The notes: generated from the sequence alone by a model not told the origin. A stretch of DNA of 64,000 nucleotides from Synaphobranchus kaupii (GCA_029718625.1 CM056380.1:12231493-12295492); one strand, 5' to 3'; shown: positions 22,181 to 35,567, counted from the stretch's first letter. Numbers and translations are program-made.

Positions 22181-22826
22181 TGTCCGGGTACCGAAATTAA
22201 CAGCTAACCCAGGGAGCCCTAACTAAGGTTACTCCATCTGGTGAGTGAGACTATCTAAATATCCCGGACTATGATCCAATTATTATTTTATGAAATAATA
22301 CTAGGATCCGTCTGGACACTGAAATTCACAACTATCACAGAGCAGCTGCACTTCCGGTTCGTGAGACTATCACTATGCCCAGCGAGTAACCTGCTTACGG
22401 TGTCACCCCAAAACCGCATAGGAGACCAATAAAGTGATTGGTCCTCACAGAGATGCACGGCGTATAAGCGAACCACATATCTTGGATGTACTGAAAAAGG
22501 GAAAACAGTTAATTATGACATAATATGACAGTTGGCAATAACTAAGAATAGGTATACCTTGATGGAAAAAGGTAGACATTTTATTTACAAAACAACACAA
22601 TCAAAGAATGCTATTCTATACTAAGAGAAAATGCATACACTCTAACAGACTAAGACAAAAGGGAACACAAAGAGAATAATGATGTTTGCTCAAAATGCCG
22701 CACGAGAAGACTATGGTACCAGGAGAACTGTTAAGCAGATTCTCCCCGACTGGCCCTTTGGACTTCTCTTAAATGCAATTGTTTGTCCAGGAAGAGGGTT
22801 GTACCACCTCACCACCAAGAGACATT
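22181..22826. other. Unassigned region
   Basis: No coding or repeat family recognised. Confidence 0.4.
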
Positions 22827-23066
22827 ACATTACAGGCATTTAGCAGACGCTCTTATCCAGACCGACTTACACAGCATTTTTTTATTTTTTTTTATTTTTT
22901 TATTTATTATACATCGTACCCATTGATACAGCTGGATATATACTGAAGCAATGCAGGTGAAGTACCTTGCTCAATTGTACAACAGCAGTGTCCTACCTGG
23001 GAATGGAACCTGCAACCTTATGGTTACAAACCCAGTTCCTTAACCATTATACTACACTGCCACCCT
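22827..23066. mobile_element. Teleost interspersed repeat (cattacattacaggcattt...)
   Basis: Begins attacattacaggcatttag, continues cagacgctcttatccagac, has a T-rich middle, and ends accttgctcaattgtacaac, gggaatggaacctgcaacc, actacactgccaccc. This recurrent fish repeat is familiar, but I cannot assign its superfamily. The same opening occurs at 63640. Confidence 0.6.
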
Positions 23067-23626
23067 ACACAGAGAGACCCCCCCCCCCCCCTCTCCTCCA
23101 GGAAGAGAAACTGTAGCCTACAAGTTAATCTGAACCAAATATCTGATATAAATATCTGAACCATAGGCGGCGATCATGTGGGTGCTCAGGCGCCTGGGAA
23201 CGCACGGGCAAATCGTATTGCAGAGTGAAGTTATATTTTGATGAACGTGAAACCAATTGAAAAGCGCTGTTTGTTGAGGTATGCTACATCGCCTACTACT
23301 GTACTGACTCTCCAGAGTGCCAGCTATCAATAAGACAGTTTGCTAGAGGTGATGTTGACTCCACTAAATTGACACGTATGTAATACCAATTAAATCCAAA
23401 ACCCACAAAGAATTAAACATCACGCCTGTGTCAAATGATTCTGAGGGAAGTAACGTGAGCAGCAAAGTTTCAACATCTGCCTCCCAGTGAACATTTCTAC
23501 ATTGAAAAGTCGCTGAAATTCCGTCTCGCATTCAGGTGAAAAACCGGCTAAAATTGGTTTAAAAGATTTTGAACCGTGATGTACTTTTAACGCACTTTTA
23601 CACTTGCGTACTTGCCAAATCATATA
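23067..23626. other. Unassigned region
   Basis: A C-run at 23079-23091; otherwise nothing recognised. The minus-strand ORF at 23420-23689 has no known motif. Confidence 0.4.
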
Positions 23627-23830
23627 CAGTGGGGACGGAAAGTATTCGGGCAGTGACACATTTTTTGTTTTTTTGGCTCTGTTCTCCATTAATTGAGTTG
23701 TATTTTTTTAAAACGATTGGGTTGTTTAATAAGATTTTTTATCATAACATGTGAGTGCCCCCCGAAATGTGAAAAAATGTCCTCGAAAATCAGTTAAGCC
23801 CTGTGAGAAAAAAAAATTTTTTCGTTCCCT
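23627..23830 (+). mobile_element. Tc1/mariner terminal fragment
   Basis: Starts cagtggggacggaaagtatt after TA (23625-23626), a Tc1-type terminus well known in vertebrates. The right terminus was not found; the 3' limit is approximate. Confidence 0.5.
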
Positions 23831-25550
23831 GATTGGACTATAACTACAACAAATGCTGCATCAAGCACAATGCGCTCTTTCGCCATGAACACGCAGGCTA
23901 TTAGCCCTATCTACGGTGCTAGCCTAGTCGTCAATGTCCGAATTATAGTAGCCTATTCATATTTCTCTGAAATTGTAAACAACCCTCAAAATGCCAATTC
24001 AGGATTCCTACAGAGTCGCCGCTTGTGCATACATCAACCTCTCAAGTTGCACTGCATAATAAAATAGCCCAAACCCGTTTACAACCATCTTGCCACAGTC
24101 AGACAATAACATGCATAAAATGTACCGTTTCTACACACTATAAAAACATTTGTTCCGATATAGGCTAGGCTATAGCTATTATTAAAAAGTTTTTAATTGT
24201 TACAAATTAACATTCGGTGTATTTTCCTTTGCGTAGGCTACGCCTACCCAATGTAGCTACTTTCGGGTATAACGTTAACATTTCTTTCTACAAATCTCTG
24301 ATAAACAGATTAAGGAACCAAATATCCTACCTCGTAACGATTCTACAACTGGTTTCTGTTGAATGTTGAAGATTCTCTTATTCCATTTTGCCACTGCCCA
24401 GCAATGTTGATGTTTCCACAGCGCTATCGCACTCACGGCTGTAATAGCGTATGTTGCTGTTATGTAAAAAAACAGGTATTTTAAGGTATATAAATACATT
24501 GGGCTACGTATTTTGTCCGAATTATGCACATAACTGTTCAGTTGTATTATGAATGTACTGTATGTGATCATTCTGACATCGTAGCTAGCAAGTGTTTTGA
24601 GTGGGTCAGGAATAGTCACGTGTGACTGAGTATCTGCCATAGTTCTGTGGTATCTGCAGATCCGTAGACTAGAAAAATAAGGATAAGTAATGGTCTCACT
24701 GAAATGGCTTAGGAGTTAGGAACAGCGCCTACAGTGGCTGAATGGGAAAACTACAGGGTCGGCAGTTCTTGTATTCACTGATTTAAATTTTTACAATTAT
24801 ATATACATGTACTTTCAGTTTATGATTGAGGCGAGGCCCCTTTCAGTTGAGAGGCCCGTTTCAGGTGAAACGAATGAAACATAGCAAATGCCGCCTATGC
24901 TTCCATCTCTGATCCAAATCCAAATGCTGTCACGTAACGTTATGTTGTCTAAGTTACAAAATAGGCTACAATTGAATTGTTAACAAAAAATATTTTTAGC
25001 GCTGTTGAAATTTTTTCCTATGTTTTAGCTAAATGCTCATCTAGCCTACTAATCACTCCATTCAACATTATTCAACTAATTCTGATCTTAATAACATTAG
25101 CACAGAGAACTTCCTAACAAAACATGACAAAAGCATAAGCCAGCTAGGCTACTGTGGTTAAGCTACCAGGAAAAACAAACCTTTCACTCTGCATGAAAAT
25201 GATGCCAAGGTGACAGGTGCCAGTAGACTACGTTAGCAAAATGCAATTGATTATGACATAGCTACAGCAAATAAACTATCCGCTACACATGATTGGGTTA
25301 TAATCTCAAGTTTATGCAAGTTACTATTAACCAAACGATAGCCTATGTTTAATTAGTGCTTTACGATAGCTGCATGCTAGGTAGGCTGAATAGAACGCTG
25401 AATTCAGCACAGGACATGTGGTTTGGTGAGATCTGTAATCGGAATCAGAGTTTGTTTAATAAAGTGGAGAAATCAGTAGATGAGCATTTGGTTAAAACCT
25501 AGGCAAATATGAACCCATATTTTTCTACAAACAGAACTACGGCTGTGTCC
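23831..25550. other. Unassigned AT-rich region
   Basis: No gene or repeat family recognised. Scattered ORFs under 125 codons have no known motif. Confidence 0.4.
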
Positions 25551-25812
25551 GAATAGTCCGAATCAGCACACACTACAATTTGAGTATGCTAGTTGAGTAT
25601 ACTTTTTTTGAAAAGCTGTTAAATTAGGCTAGCCTTACCTGCGCGGCCAAATTGAGTGTTCTCAATATCCCCAGATGATATAGCCAAAGACTGTAAAGGA
25701 ATCTGATATAGCCTAGCTACTTATGTCCAGGTTTATATGGAGGATATTTCGCATACTGCATGTCACTGCAGTATAGACTACAGTAAGCAGCATACTAGTA
25801 CACAGGACACAG
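25551..25812. mobile_element. Possible Harbinger-related MITE
   Basis: The left edge ggctgtgtccgaatagtccgaa includes ggctgtgtccgaat, the terminus of the Harbinger element at 51938-59871. The right edge ends acaggacacag, a short inverse of ctgtgtcc. A target duplication was not found. Confidence 0.4.
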
Positions 25813-28800
25813 TAAATTGGGCATTCACAATGCCTTCCTCTACAACACTGTTATGACCCAACAATACTATCCCAGATGATTTGACATTACCTTTTTGTGC
25901 TTTTATCACAATTCATTACTTCTTTGTATGACTTCCAGGTTCTTTAGACTACTTACCACAAAATAGGCTATGTCACCATATTTTAACACTTTCACCTTCA
26001 CTAGATCCCTTTACACCGCATTAACAGTTCATACCATTTCCACCTTTTATTTTCCACCTCACACTATACCATATTACCATCTTTCTATGCCATTTCCAGC
26101 CATTGATATTTGTGAAGCAACCACACCTACAATTTCTTTAGGAATTGTTAATCTAGTTTCAATTGATATTAATCCCAGTCCACGGCATTTATCCTATTAT
26201 CCACAGTTATTTACATGCACATACATATGCTGCTTTATACATATACTGCGTTCAGTACAGAATATATTCCAAGAACCTAGGCCTTTTACGGCCTGTGAAC
26301 AGCCCTGGGTTCCCAGCGTCATTAGGAGTCAAAGGGTTGCAAAACAGTCCCATGTTTACCCAAAAGGCTTTGATGTCCCGTGTCTTGTTAGATTGTCCGC
26401 TCAGCTGTCATTTACAATCCACTGGTCCTTGTGACTCCAACAGCGGAATTTTGGTGTGGGTTTGAGGCAGAATGCAAAAATTTAAATGCAAAAATTTTAA
26501 TTCACTGTTTTAGCTCTGAAGCAACACAGGATGCAATTAAACCACTGCCACATGGGGGACAACCATCAAACAAATGCTGCAATAGGCTGAGATATCAGGA
26601 GCATACTACCCAGTTCATCAAATAGTTCTTGACAATTAAGTGCAGATCATTACAAATCCATTACATATAGCTTACACAATGACTACTTTCCCTCTCTGTA
26701 GGCCGACTGATATGGCTCAAATAGTGTCCAGTTCATCAAATGAAATTAAGTTCAAATTGAGTGGATATATTTAGCCAGCATGTCACATACAATTGCAACT
26801 ATCCTCCCATTTAGTTTTTACAGACAAAAAACAGAAGAAAAGAGAAGTGTAGTGACGGGTAATAAATCAGCTTCACCAGTTCAGGCCAGATATGGATCGC
26901 TTCAGGTATTCACCCTTCATTTTAAGTTCAAATTCTCTTAACTTCTTTGAAATAACACGGTCTTCCAGAGTCTGATGCAACAGGATTTATTGTATATAAT
27001 TCAAAGGAATTACATGCAGTAACCCAGGCTAATCTGCGCAGATAAAAACATGCATTCATAAATCATCCTCCCTTAAGTAGGCTCGTCCGAGGCAGCCTGA
27101 CGCACCCCCTTCCCCGTCAGTTTTCTGTCTGTCTCTTCTTAGTCTATGAGTAGTGGATGCGTGAGTGAAATGTCCAGTCTGAGTCTTCCAGTGGGTCCCA
27201 GTATGGTACTGGTCAGGTAGGTCACCTAGGTATCACAGGTTGGGTCTGATCTGGTCTGGTCTGGGGTGTGACCTGTACAGCTGTATCTTATATCCTTTTC
27301 CATAGTTCCACCCTTTGTGGGGCTTAGGAACCATCTCCTCCCATAACCTGCCCCCTGATTTTTTAATTAACAAAGCCTTTAAACTTTACACCCTTATCTA
27401 TGATTCCCAAGTACTCCTATTTTTTAATGAGGGGCTCAGTTTTGCGCATGCGTTAATTCCCCTCTTACAGTCCCTACTCCATAGCTCATTACAGTTTACA
27501 CCTTATACATACTTTTGATAAACATCGGCTATGCATTGTGTGCTTATATATATATTGTGCATGGTATATATAATTGGTTTACATCTTAATCATATGGCTC
27601 ATAGCCTGATTATTGCTTATATTTATGATTATACAGTAACACGATGGTCCTTCTGGGTCTCCGGGGATTCTGGAGCCCCTCCCGCGTCCCTTGGCCTCCC
27701 AGGCCTCCTGTCAAGATTTTTATGGCCTTCTTCCCAGCTGTACTGCTGAGGCGTTTTTCTGGGGATTTTTCTCCCACAGTAGCATACATGATCACACTGG
27801 GAACTGACACACACACACACACACACACACTGGGTTGCCAGAACTTTACCGTAGCCTACAGGCTAAATAACGGTGACAATTTTGTTAACTATACGGTTGC
27901 AGGTTGTATATCTAATTATATAAATGTGTGTCACCATAAACAATACAATTAGCCTATTTATATTTCAGCTGTTTACAATTTCGTACCTTCATTATTTTAC
28001 AGTCTTTTATCGTAAATTTCAGTGACATTGTTTTACAATGTACCTCAGTCAGTTGCAACTCATTACACTAGAGTGTGTCACACTGTGGTCTTACAAAAAG
28101 CAAATCTCTGCTTGCTGGTGTGTGGATTATGGATACCATTTTTCGCCATTAAAAATCACTGTGTTGATGTCGCTTGTTATAGAGGACTTGTTTTTTTCTC
28201 AGAAAATATTCCCCAGTAAAAAATATCTCCATGCTTGTTGATGAGACTGCATTGAATTTACTAGTTGACTAGTGTGATACGGGACGAGGGAGCTTATTCA
28301 CGTTCTAGTTTGGTGAACTAAAACGCGTTAGCCTATTATAGCTTGTCTCGCCGCCCGCCGCCTAGGCAATAAGTTGTAATATGACGATGAGAGATTGTGT
28401 CAGTTCTTCAAACTATTACTTATCATGTAGGCTACTTGAATGAACGTCAAAACAAAATCATCACTTTTTATAAATTAATACTTTTTTTTTTTTGTCTCCA
28501 AGGTATGACGAGCGCAATTTCCACAAAGATTATACAGCTCTAAAAGCAATAGTTTTAATGTTTTGGTAATTATTAATTAGCAAGCAAGCAACCTTTTCAC
28601 AAAACAAAGTTGGTAACGACAATGTTTTTAAAAACATGTTCTATTGGCTGAAATAGCATCACATGTTCACATACTTATATGTCAAAAGCATTACATGTGT
28701 ACTTTGTTCATTTTGCCTGTGTATCTTCATCCTGCAATTGGCTACTTTTTGATCAGATTACTTTGATTAGATGTTGTTATTGGCAGATGTAGCTAAATCT

Positions 28801-29832
28801 CCAATAGGGAGAATTATTCTTTGTGGGCCTGGAGCGTTTGTGATGATGAAATCGGCAAGAAAAAGGAGAAAAAATGCTAAAATAACCCAAGTTTTATTGT
28901 GTGGATGTGTGAAATTTGTATGGTTACATGAGGTCAGAACGTACAGAAGTTTTTAAGGGCTGTGTGGCTGTGTTCATTGTGGTTATTATAGGTATGGGCA
29001 GGGCTCGAATTGTCGCTCACCGCGGGGGAGCGCCGCCCCCCCTTGTTAAAAGAAATTGGAAAAACCTTCCCCCTTGTTAAGATACATAATTCTGTTAAAT
29101 TTTCTCGCTCCTAAGCTCGATCCAACGGAGGACACGAGGAAGAGATGCGAGGAAGAATCGAGGCAACGTGAATTAAGCAAATGGAACGTCCTTGATCAGT
29201 CAAGCGTCAGCTTAAGCAATGCTAATTACTAATGACGTGTTGCTAAATCACCTGTTATTGCCCTTTTAACATATTGTTCTTGTCTCAGAGCTTGTTTTTG
29301 CACTGAAAATGGGATGTAGCCAACTGTTTTATCAGACGCTGTATTTCAGGCATGAAATATGTACGGTAAATGATACAAAATATCGGATTCTCAAACATGA
29401 ATTGCATCAGTGAAAGACAGCAAATGCACATAAATAGATATAAATTACATTATTCTTTCTCAGTCATACAAGGGTGACTTTTGTTTTTTTGTTATGTACT
29501 ATTTTTGAGTTATTTGCCGGATGCATTCAACTGTATGAACATCTAGGCTCAAGATGACATATTGCATTGGCTACATACGGCAAAATTAAATCCGTTTTTG
29601 AAAGGACCCAGATTAACGTTAAGCATCGAAGGTTGCGTTTCCTATGCAGTAACAAACAAACTGAACGATAGGGGAAACAAAACCATCAGAAATGTATGCT
29701 TATGCGCTTAACTATAACATTTTATAGCCTATTTGTTCATGAATAAACGTGGCTTTTGTTCGTCTTAAAGAATGTGTTCTTATGTAGCGCTTTATCATAA
29801 ATGAAAAGGAACGGTAAGATTGGATTTGTGTA
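25813..29832. other. Unassigned region with one CA microsatellite
   Basis: No gene is supported. An (AC)13 microsatellite occupies 27805-27830. Small ORFs around it (27610-27952) are not conserved-looking. Parts of 26900-27500 look like decayed repeat, but I could not define ends. Confidence 0.4.
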
Positions 29833-29840
29833 GGGGTGTC

Positions 29841-30208
29841 TGCGCAAAAGTCTTAGGCACCCTAGATTTTTTATATCATTTTTTTTATTGGATGTTTAGT
29901 TTTTGTCTTATGCATTAGTGTGTCAGCAGAAAAAAGCTAATTTTAGATTTCCAAACATTCTACAAAATATTTATTGAACTATCTTCAGTGAAAAGAAGAA
30001 TAACGAGTTCTGCAAGAGCTGAACTGTGGCTAGTTCTCTCAGATTCTTGGAACAACCTACCAGCTGATTTTCTTATAAAACTGCACGAGAATTTATGCAG
30101 GTTTAAAGGCAAAGGGTGATCACACCAAATATTGATTTGATTTAGTTTTTTACTGTTTACTGCTCTTTATAATCAAGTCATTATTTTTGAAAGCATCTTC
30201 ACTTTTCA
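29841..30208 (+). mobile_element. Tc1-type non-autonomous element, right end lost
   Basis: Opens gtgtctgcgcaaaagtcttaggcacc, then tagattt; inside are aaaggcaaagggtgatcac and accaaatattgatttgattt. These are landmarks of a common teleost Tc1-type element whose ends read tgcaaaagtcttaggcac. The right end is replaced at about 30208 by the 59-bp satellite. Confidence 0.6.
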
Positions 30209-31245
30209 GTCATTGGCTCTTCATATGGATGAAAGTACCTGGTTATTCTTGCTCATGAGAAGGCCAGTACATCGGCTCTTTATATGGATGAAAGTACCTG
30301 GTTATTCTTGCTCATGAGAAGGCCAGTACATCGGCTCTTTATATGGATGAAAGTACCTGGTTATTCTTGCTCATGAGAAGGCCAGTACATCGGCACTTCA
30401 TATGGATGAAAGTACCTGGTTATTCTTGCTCATGAGAAGGCCAGTACATCGGCTCTTTATATGGATGAAAGTACCTGGTTATTCTTGCTCATGAGAAGGC
30501 CAGTACATCGACTCTTCATATGGATGAAAGTACCTGGTTATTCTTGCTCATGAGAAGGCCAGTACATCGGCTCTTTATATGGATGAAAGTACCTGGTTAT
30601 TCTTGCTCATGAGAAGGCCAGTAAATCGGCTCTTCATATGGATGAAAGTACCTGGTTATTCTTGCTCATGAGAAGGCCAGTACATCGGCTCTTCATATGG
30701 ATGAAAGTACCTGGTTGTTCTTGCTCATGAGAAGGCCAGTACATCGGCTCTTCATATGGATGAAAGTACCTGGTTATTCTTGCTCATGAGAAGGCCAGTA
30801 CATCGGCTCTTTATATGGATGAAAGTACCTGGTTATTCTTGCTCATGAGAAGGCCAGTACATCGACTCTTCATATGGATGAAAGTACCTGGTTATTCTTG
30901 CTCATGAGAAGGCCAGTACATCGGCTCTTTATATGGATGAAAGTACCTGGTTATTCTTGCTCATGAGAAGGCCAGTAAATCGGCTCTTCATATGGATGAA
31001 AGTACCTGGTTATTCTTGCTCATGAGAAGGCCAGTACATCGGCACTTCATATGGATGGAAGTACCTGGTTATTCTTGCTCATGAGAAGGCCAGTACATCG
31101 GCTCTTCATATGGATGGAAGTACCTGGTTGTTCTTGCTCATGAGAAGGCCAGTACATCGGCACTTCATATGGATGGAAGTACCTGGTTATTCTTGCTCAT
31201 GAGAAGGCCAGTACATCGGCTCTTCATATGGGTGAAAGTACATGT
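30209..31245. repeat. 59-bp minisatellite with higher-order structure
   Basis: About 17.5 copies of a 59-bp unit (tcggctcttcatatggatga, aagtacctggttattcttgc, tcatgagaaggccagtaca). Variant positions form an order: a four-unit run (ctttat, cgactcttcat, ctttat, gtaaatcgg) at about 30449-30684 recurs at about 30803-31038, 354 bp (six units) later. The last three units share atggatggaag. Confidence 0.93.
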
Positions 31246-31406
31246 TTTTTGCGGAATTTCCTTGTTCAACTTTGTGAACTCCCTGAAGTCCAGATGTGGC
31301 TCATGTTGCAGTCTATAGGCACGTCATGTGGTAGAGCCAAGTACTGAACTACAGCGGGTTTAAAATGTAATAAAATGATATTATCCACTAGTGTAATGAT
31401 TAGCCT

Positions 31407-32068
31407 ACACTCTCAGTAATAGAGGTACAGTGGAGGTATGTTTTTATGCCTCCACACCGGCGACAGCCGTGGCCGGAGGCATTATGTTTTCGGGTTGTTA
31501 ATCCGTACGTCCGTCCGTCTGTCCCATTCTCATGAACGCCATATCTCAGGAATGCCTTGAGGGGAATTCTTCACATTTGGCCTAAACGTCCACTTTGACT
31601 CAAGGATGAACTGATTAGATTTTGGAGGTCAAAGGTGAAGGTCACTGTGACCTCACAAAAGACGTTTTTGGCCATAACTCAAGAATTCCTATGCTAATTA
31701 TGACAACATTTCACACAAATTTCTACTTGGACTCAAATACACTTCATACCTTTTAAATTAAATTCCTTCAAAGCCTTCACTACATATATTTTATGAGTCT
31801 GGACTGACATGGATTTAAACTGCAACTTTACTTGTTGGCGGAGGCATACAACCGCAAGGCGGTTATTTCTAGTTGTTCTTTAAGGTACAAATTTCCACAA
31901 TGTGTCAAGAAAGTACAATATTGTTCTATTGGGTACAAATAAGTCAAAAAGGTACAAATTAATAATGTATTGCTTGCTAGCGGTATAATTTTGTGTACCT
32001 ATAGGGTACCACCCCAGTGACAAACGCTTGTACATTTTTAGGTACTAAATACCTTTTTTTCTGAGCAT
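31407..32068. mobile_element. MITE with GGTAC-rich body, split by another repeat
   Basis: The left end acactctcagtaatagaggtac and, inverted, the right end (accttttttttctgagcatgta) are the familiar acactctcagaaaaaaaggtac terminus of a teleost MITE. The body contains ggtacaaat and gggtaccaccccagtgacaa. The unit is interrupted by 31434-31871. Confidence 0.6.
31434..31871. repeat. Interspersed repeat (ggaggcattatgttttcgggtt family)
   Basis: The block contains ggaggcattatgttttcggg, ccgtccgtctgtcccattctc, ggtcactgtgacctcac and gccataactcaagaattc, and closes with ggaggcatacaaccgcaaggcgg. It is a recognisable recurrent fish repeat of unknown class. It sits inside the MITE above and is therefore younger. 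Confidence 0.55.
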
Positions 32069-33096
32069 GTACCATGGTTTTAATTTTATATGAAAGCATC
32101 TCAAATCGTGTCTCTATAGGGCTTTGAAAAAAAATCTTCTCCAAAATGTTCACAAATAAACTTTTTTATTTTCGAAAATACCCTGTGTGAGGGTGTGTAG
32201 AAATGCAGGAAATGAGTTTTAAAATGCTCAAATTTTTCTGGGGGAGGACACCATGACACCCCCCGCTACTTTGTTCCCCCTTGTGCCCCACCAACATCTC
32301 TTGATGCCCCCCCAATCAGAGCAGTCTAGAAACGGCCCTGCTATCAATAATAAATAAGGAAATTAATTAAACAAAATTTCAGAGGACAACAAAAAAGTTT
32401 TCAGAGGACAACAACATGAGCTTTAACCGGCTGCTCATCAAGATATTCTGGGGGGAAGCCGAGTGGAGCGGGCTACAGAGCGTTGTGTAACGCTATGAGT
32501 TGAAACAGTAGCGATAATAACGTGCAAGGCTACAGTGTATGGAACGCCATTTGGGCCAAAACCTGTATTTCGACGTCCGGGTTAAGACGTCAAATTTGTT
32601 TGTTTTAAGGCGAGACACTGCAGGTGAATAGGGAAAAAAAATTTACTACGAGATATCATCATGAAACTTTACCAGTTGATTACTGCCTCAGTAAATATGC
32701 GCTAATTTGCATATATTTAGAAACCAAAAATAGAAAAATTGGATAAAGCCAGGCTTAAAATCTTTATTTCATTTTGACAACACATTAGAGACTAAAAAAA
32801 TTACAGAACAGATTTTGGATACATGCTTTTTCATTTTATAAATGAGAAAATGCTATATACAGGTATAGAAAATGCATTTTTGCCATGTTTTTAAGAACAA
32901 AATGTGTAATAATTCAGGAAATTGGCAATATATTAACAAATCCTTCTGTAATAATCTTCAGAATATAGTTAAGAATGAACATGGAAAGTTTAGTGTATGT
33001 AAGTGATCTAGAAGTTGAGGTTTTTGGTTCAGAGTATTGAAAAAAACTAATTTTGAGAAAATGACTGTTAAAAGATATCTATTGTTAAGTTTAATA

Positions 33097-33633
33097 CACT
33101 GCCTGGGCAAAAAAAAAGTCGCCGTTGCACCCGTCATGTATAGTGCCCACTGTACAAGCCTCTGGAGGCAGTGTTATGATCTGGGGTTATTTCAATTGGT
33201 CAGGTCTAGGCTTAGCAATGTTATGCAGCAATAAATTTAAGTCAGCTGAGTACCTGAATGTACTGAATGACCAGGTTATCCCATCAATAGGCATATTCCA
33301 GGATGACAATGCCAAGATTCATCTGGCTCAAATTGTGAAAGAGTGGTTCAGGCAGCATGAGGAATAATTTTCACACATGAATTGGCCACCAGAATCCTGA
33401 CCTTAACCCCATTGAAAGTCTTTGGGATGTGCTGTAGAAGACTTTACAGAGTGGTTCGACTCTCCCGTCGTCAATACAAGGTCAAAAATGAATGCAACTC
33501 TGGACGGAAATAAATGTTGTGACGTTGCATAAGGTTGTGGAAACAATGCCACGAGGAATGCGCACCGTAATCAAAGCTAAAGGCGGTCCAACGAAATATA
33601 AGAGTGTGCAACTTTTTTTTTGGCCAGGCAGTG
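33097..33633 (+). mobile_element. Tc1-like element, internal-deletion derivative (537 bp)
   Basis: Ends cactgcctgggcaaaaaaaa and, inverted, ttttttggccaggcagtg, flanked by TA (33095-33096, 33634-33635). It retains only the C-terminal half of a transposase of a different Tc1 lineage from the two copies above: [28 protein letters not shown] (second catalytic Asp), NPDLNPIESLWDVL (final Glu), ETMPRGMRTVIKAKGG, read in more than one frame. The whole DNA-binding half is missing. Confidence 0.9.
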
Positions 33634-33635
33634 TA

Positions 33636-34320
33636 TTTGCTGACTAGAAATCACTCTTTATAGCATCAATAACGTATTAAATCACATCCCCCAATGCCCT
33701 ATTACACTACTGAACACATCTAAACTGTATATATACTTACTTGATTAGATATACTTGTTAATAAGTACAACTAAGCACAGGCATAGTCACAGGGCCTTCC
33801 AATTACTGCGCAATCCTTTTGTGCCGCCTGTTTGTCTTTGTCATAATGTCATAATTGTCTTTGTCATAATTGTCAATTAAGATAATTTTTTATCTTCATT
33901 TAGTAAAAAACTAAAAAAATCTAAATCAAAATACATAGGTAAGAGCCAATGAGATTACAGCTTGGGTTACCAGATTTGCAGCTTAGCCAGAATGACCAGA
34001 CAAACTGTGCACACTGTTAAACTGTACGCTGTGAAATCATGCAATGATTGTGTGACAAAGTACTCTGGTTCTAGTAAGGCAATGGAACCTATAAAACAAA
34101 GAAGTGGATGAAGGTCTTCTCTTCTTAGAATGGATAAAGATGTACGTTTCATTATAATTATTTTATCTTTTGACTACAGTCCACCCTACAGTCTGCCCTC
34201 CCTGCCACTAAAAGGAAAAGTATACTGTAACAATAAAACAAACTGGTGGCAACATTAATGAAGTACAATATGCTGAATTCATGAAATTGCACTTTATTAT
34301 TCTGTGTTCTGGGACATATA
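33636..34320. other. Unassigned AT-rich region
   Basis: No feature recognised. Confidence 0.4.
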
Positions 34321-34720
34321 CAGTACAAATACAGTAAATAGATTGTTTTACACTTTCTAATAGGCTTCTCTATCTCTACCCTGTTTACTATACAATACCA
34401 TTATAGCCTACAGTAAATAAATAGATTGTTTTACACTTTCTAATAGGCCTCTCTATCTCTACATTTTACTATACAGTACAAATATAGCCTGTAGTAAATA
34501 ATAGATTGTTTTACACTTTCTAATGGGCTTGTCTGTCTCTACCCTGTTTACTGTACAATACAAATATAGCCTGTAGTAAATAAATAGATTGTTTTACACT
34601 TTCTAATGGGCTTCTCTGTCTCTACCCTGTTTACTGTACAATACAAATATAGTCTACAGTAAATAAATAGATTGTTTTACACTTTCTAATAGGCTTCTCT
34701 ATCTCTACCCTGTTTACCTG
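34321..34720. repeat. 83-bp tandem repeat
   Basis: About 4.7 copies; gattgttttacactttctaa recurs at about 34341, 34424, 34504, 34587 and 34670 (periods 83, 80, 83, 83). Confidence 0.9.
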
Positions 34721-35567
34721 TCACTCTCCTGTCGTGTCTCTGATATGTCTTCAAGTGTAGTGATGGAATACCTAACACTTTACAAATTTTCCTTATTTCC
34801 CGCACCATATCCACGCCCTACCTCGTGTGCTAAGAGGACCATTCTGACATTCACATCAAAGGCTACATCGCTCCTGGTTGACTCAAAGACGTGAGGATGA
34901 AAACACGCTTTTTCTGTATCCGTTTTATTGCGATTTGCATTCGCTACACTCTAGCAACAGACTGCTACAAAACCCTTGGTTTTGGGGATCTATGTTTATA
35001 TGTAGACCGTTCCCCATGCAATTTGGACATAGCAATTCATCCAGCAGCTCATTTAAACGCGACACGTGCATTATAAGCCACTATTGTGTGACCGGCCTGT
35101 CATCTATTTTCGGATCACCTTTCCCCATCTCCTGAATTTTGCGTTTTGACGCATTGAAAGCTGGTGACTCGCTACTGACAGGCTCGTTGTCATCTTTACG
35201 ATCACATGTAGTTCCCTTGCTTCTTCTGGCAGGAGATAATTGCTCACGTCTCTTGTGTCGCTTTTGCACGGGTTTTCGGTGTTTTGCCCATTTCGATCAC
35301 GACTTCACATTCGCCGAACTTTTGTTTCACCACTTCATTATTTGCCGCGTTAAACTAACACGGAAGTTGCCGAACACATCACGTGATGCGTTTTAGCAAA
35401 TCAGAACGCCAGAAATGGACTTTAGCCAATGGGATTTTGCATTTTGTATTAAAACACCCTTCGTCTTTTCACAAATAGTCGTCACTGCAAAGGGAATGAC
35501 CATATTTGGATCAGCTACTGTTAGGCTACAGAAAATGAGCTTTACACCGATAGGTAACACTACATTG
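34721..35567. other. Unassigned region
   Basis: A minus-strand reading (35081-35340, with one stop) includes KTPKTRAKATQET and SPARRSKGTTCDRKDD. It is hydrophilic and might be a retroelement ORF1 remnant, but no family is recognised. Confidence 0.35.

Noticed and set aside
26900..27520. Possible minus-strand LTR
   Set aside because: No reliable TG..CA ends or target duplication could be found.
35081..35396. Opposing ORFs of 62 and 85 codons
   Set aside because: Basic, low-complexity composition and no recognisable domain; kept only as a remark in the region entry.
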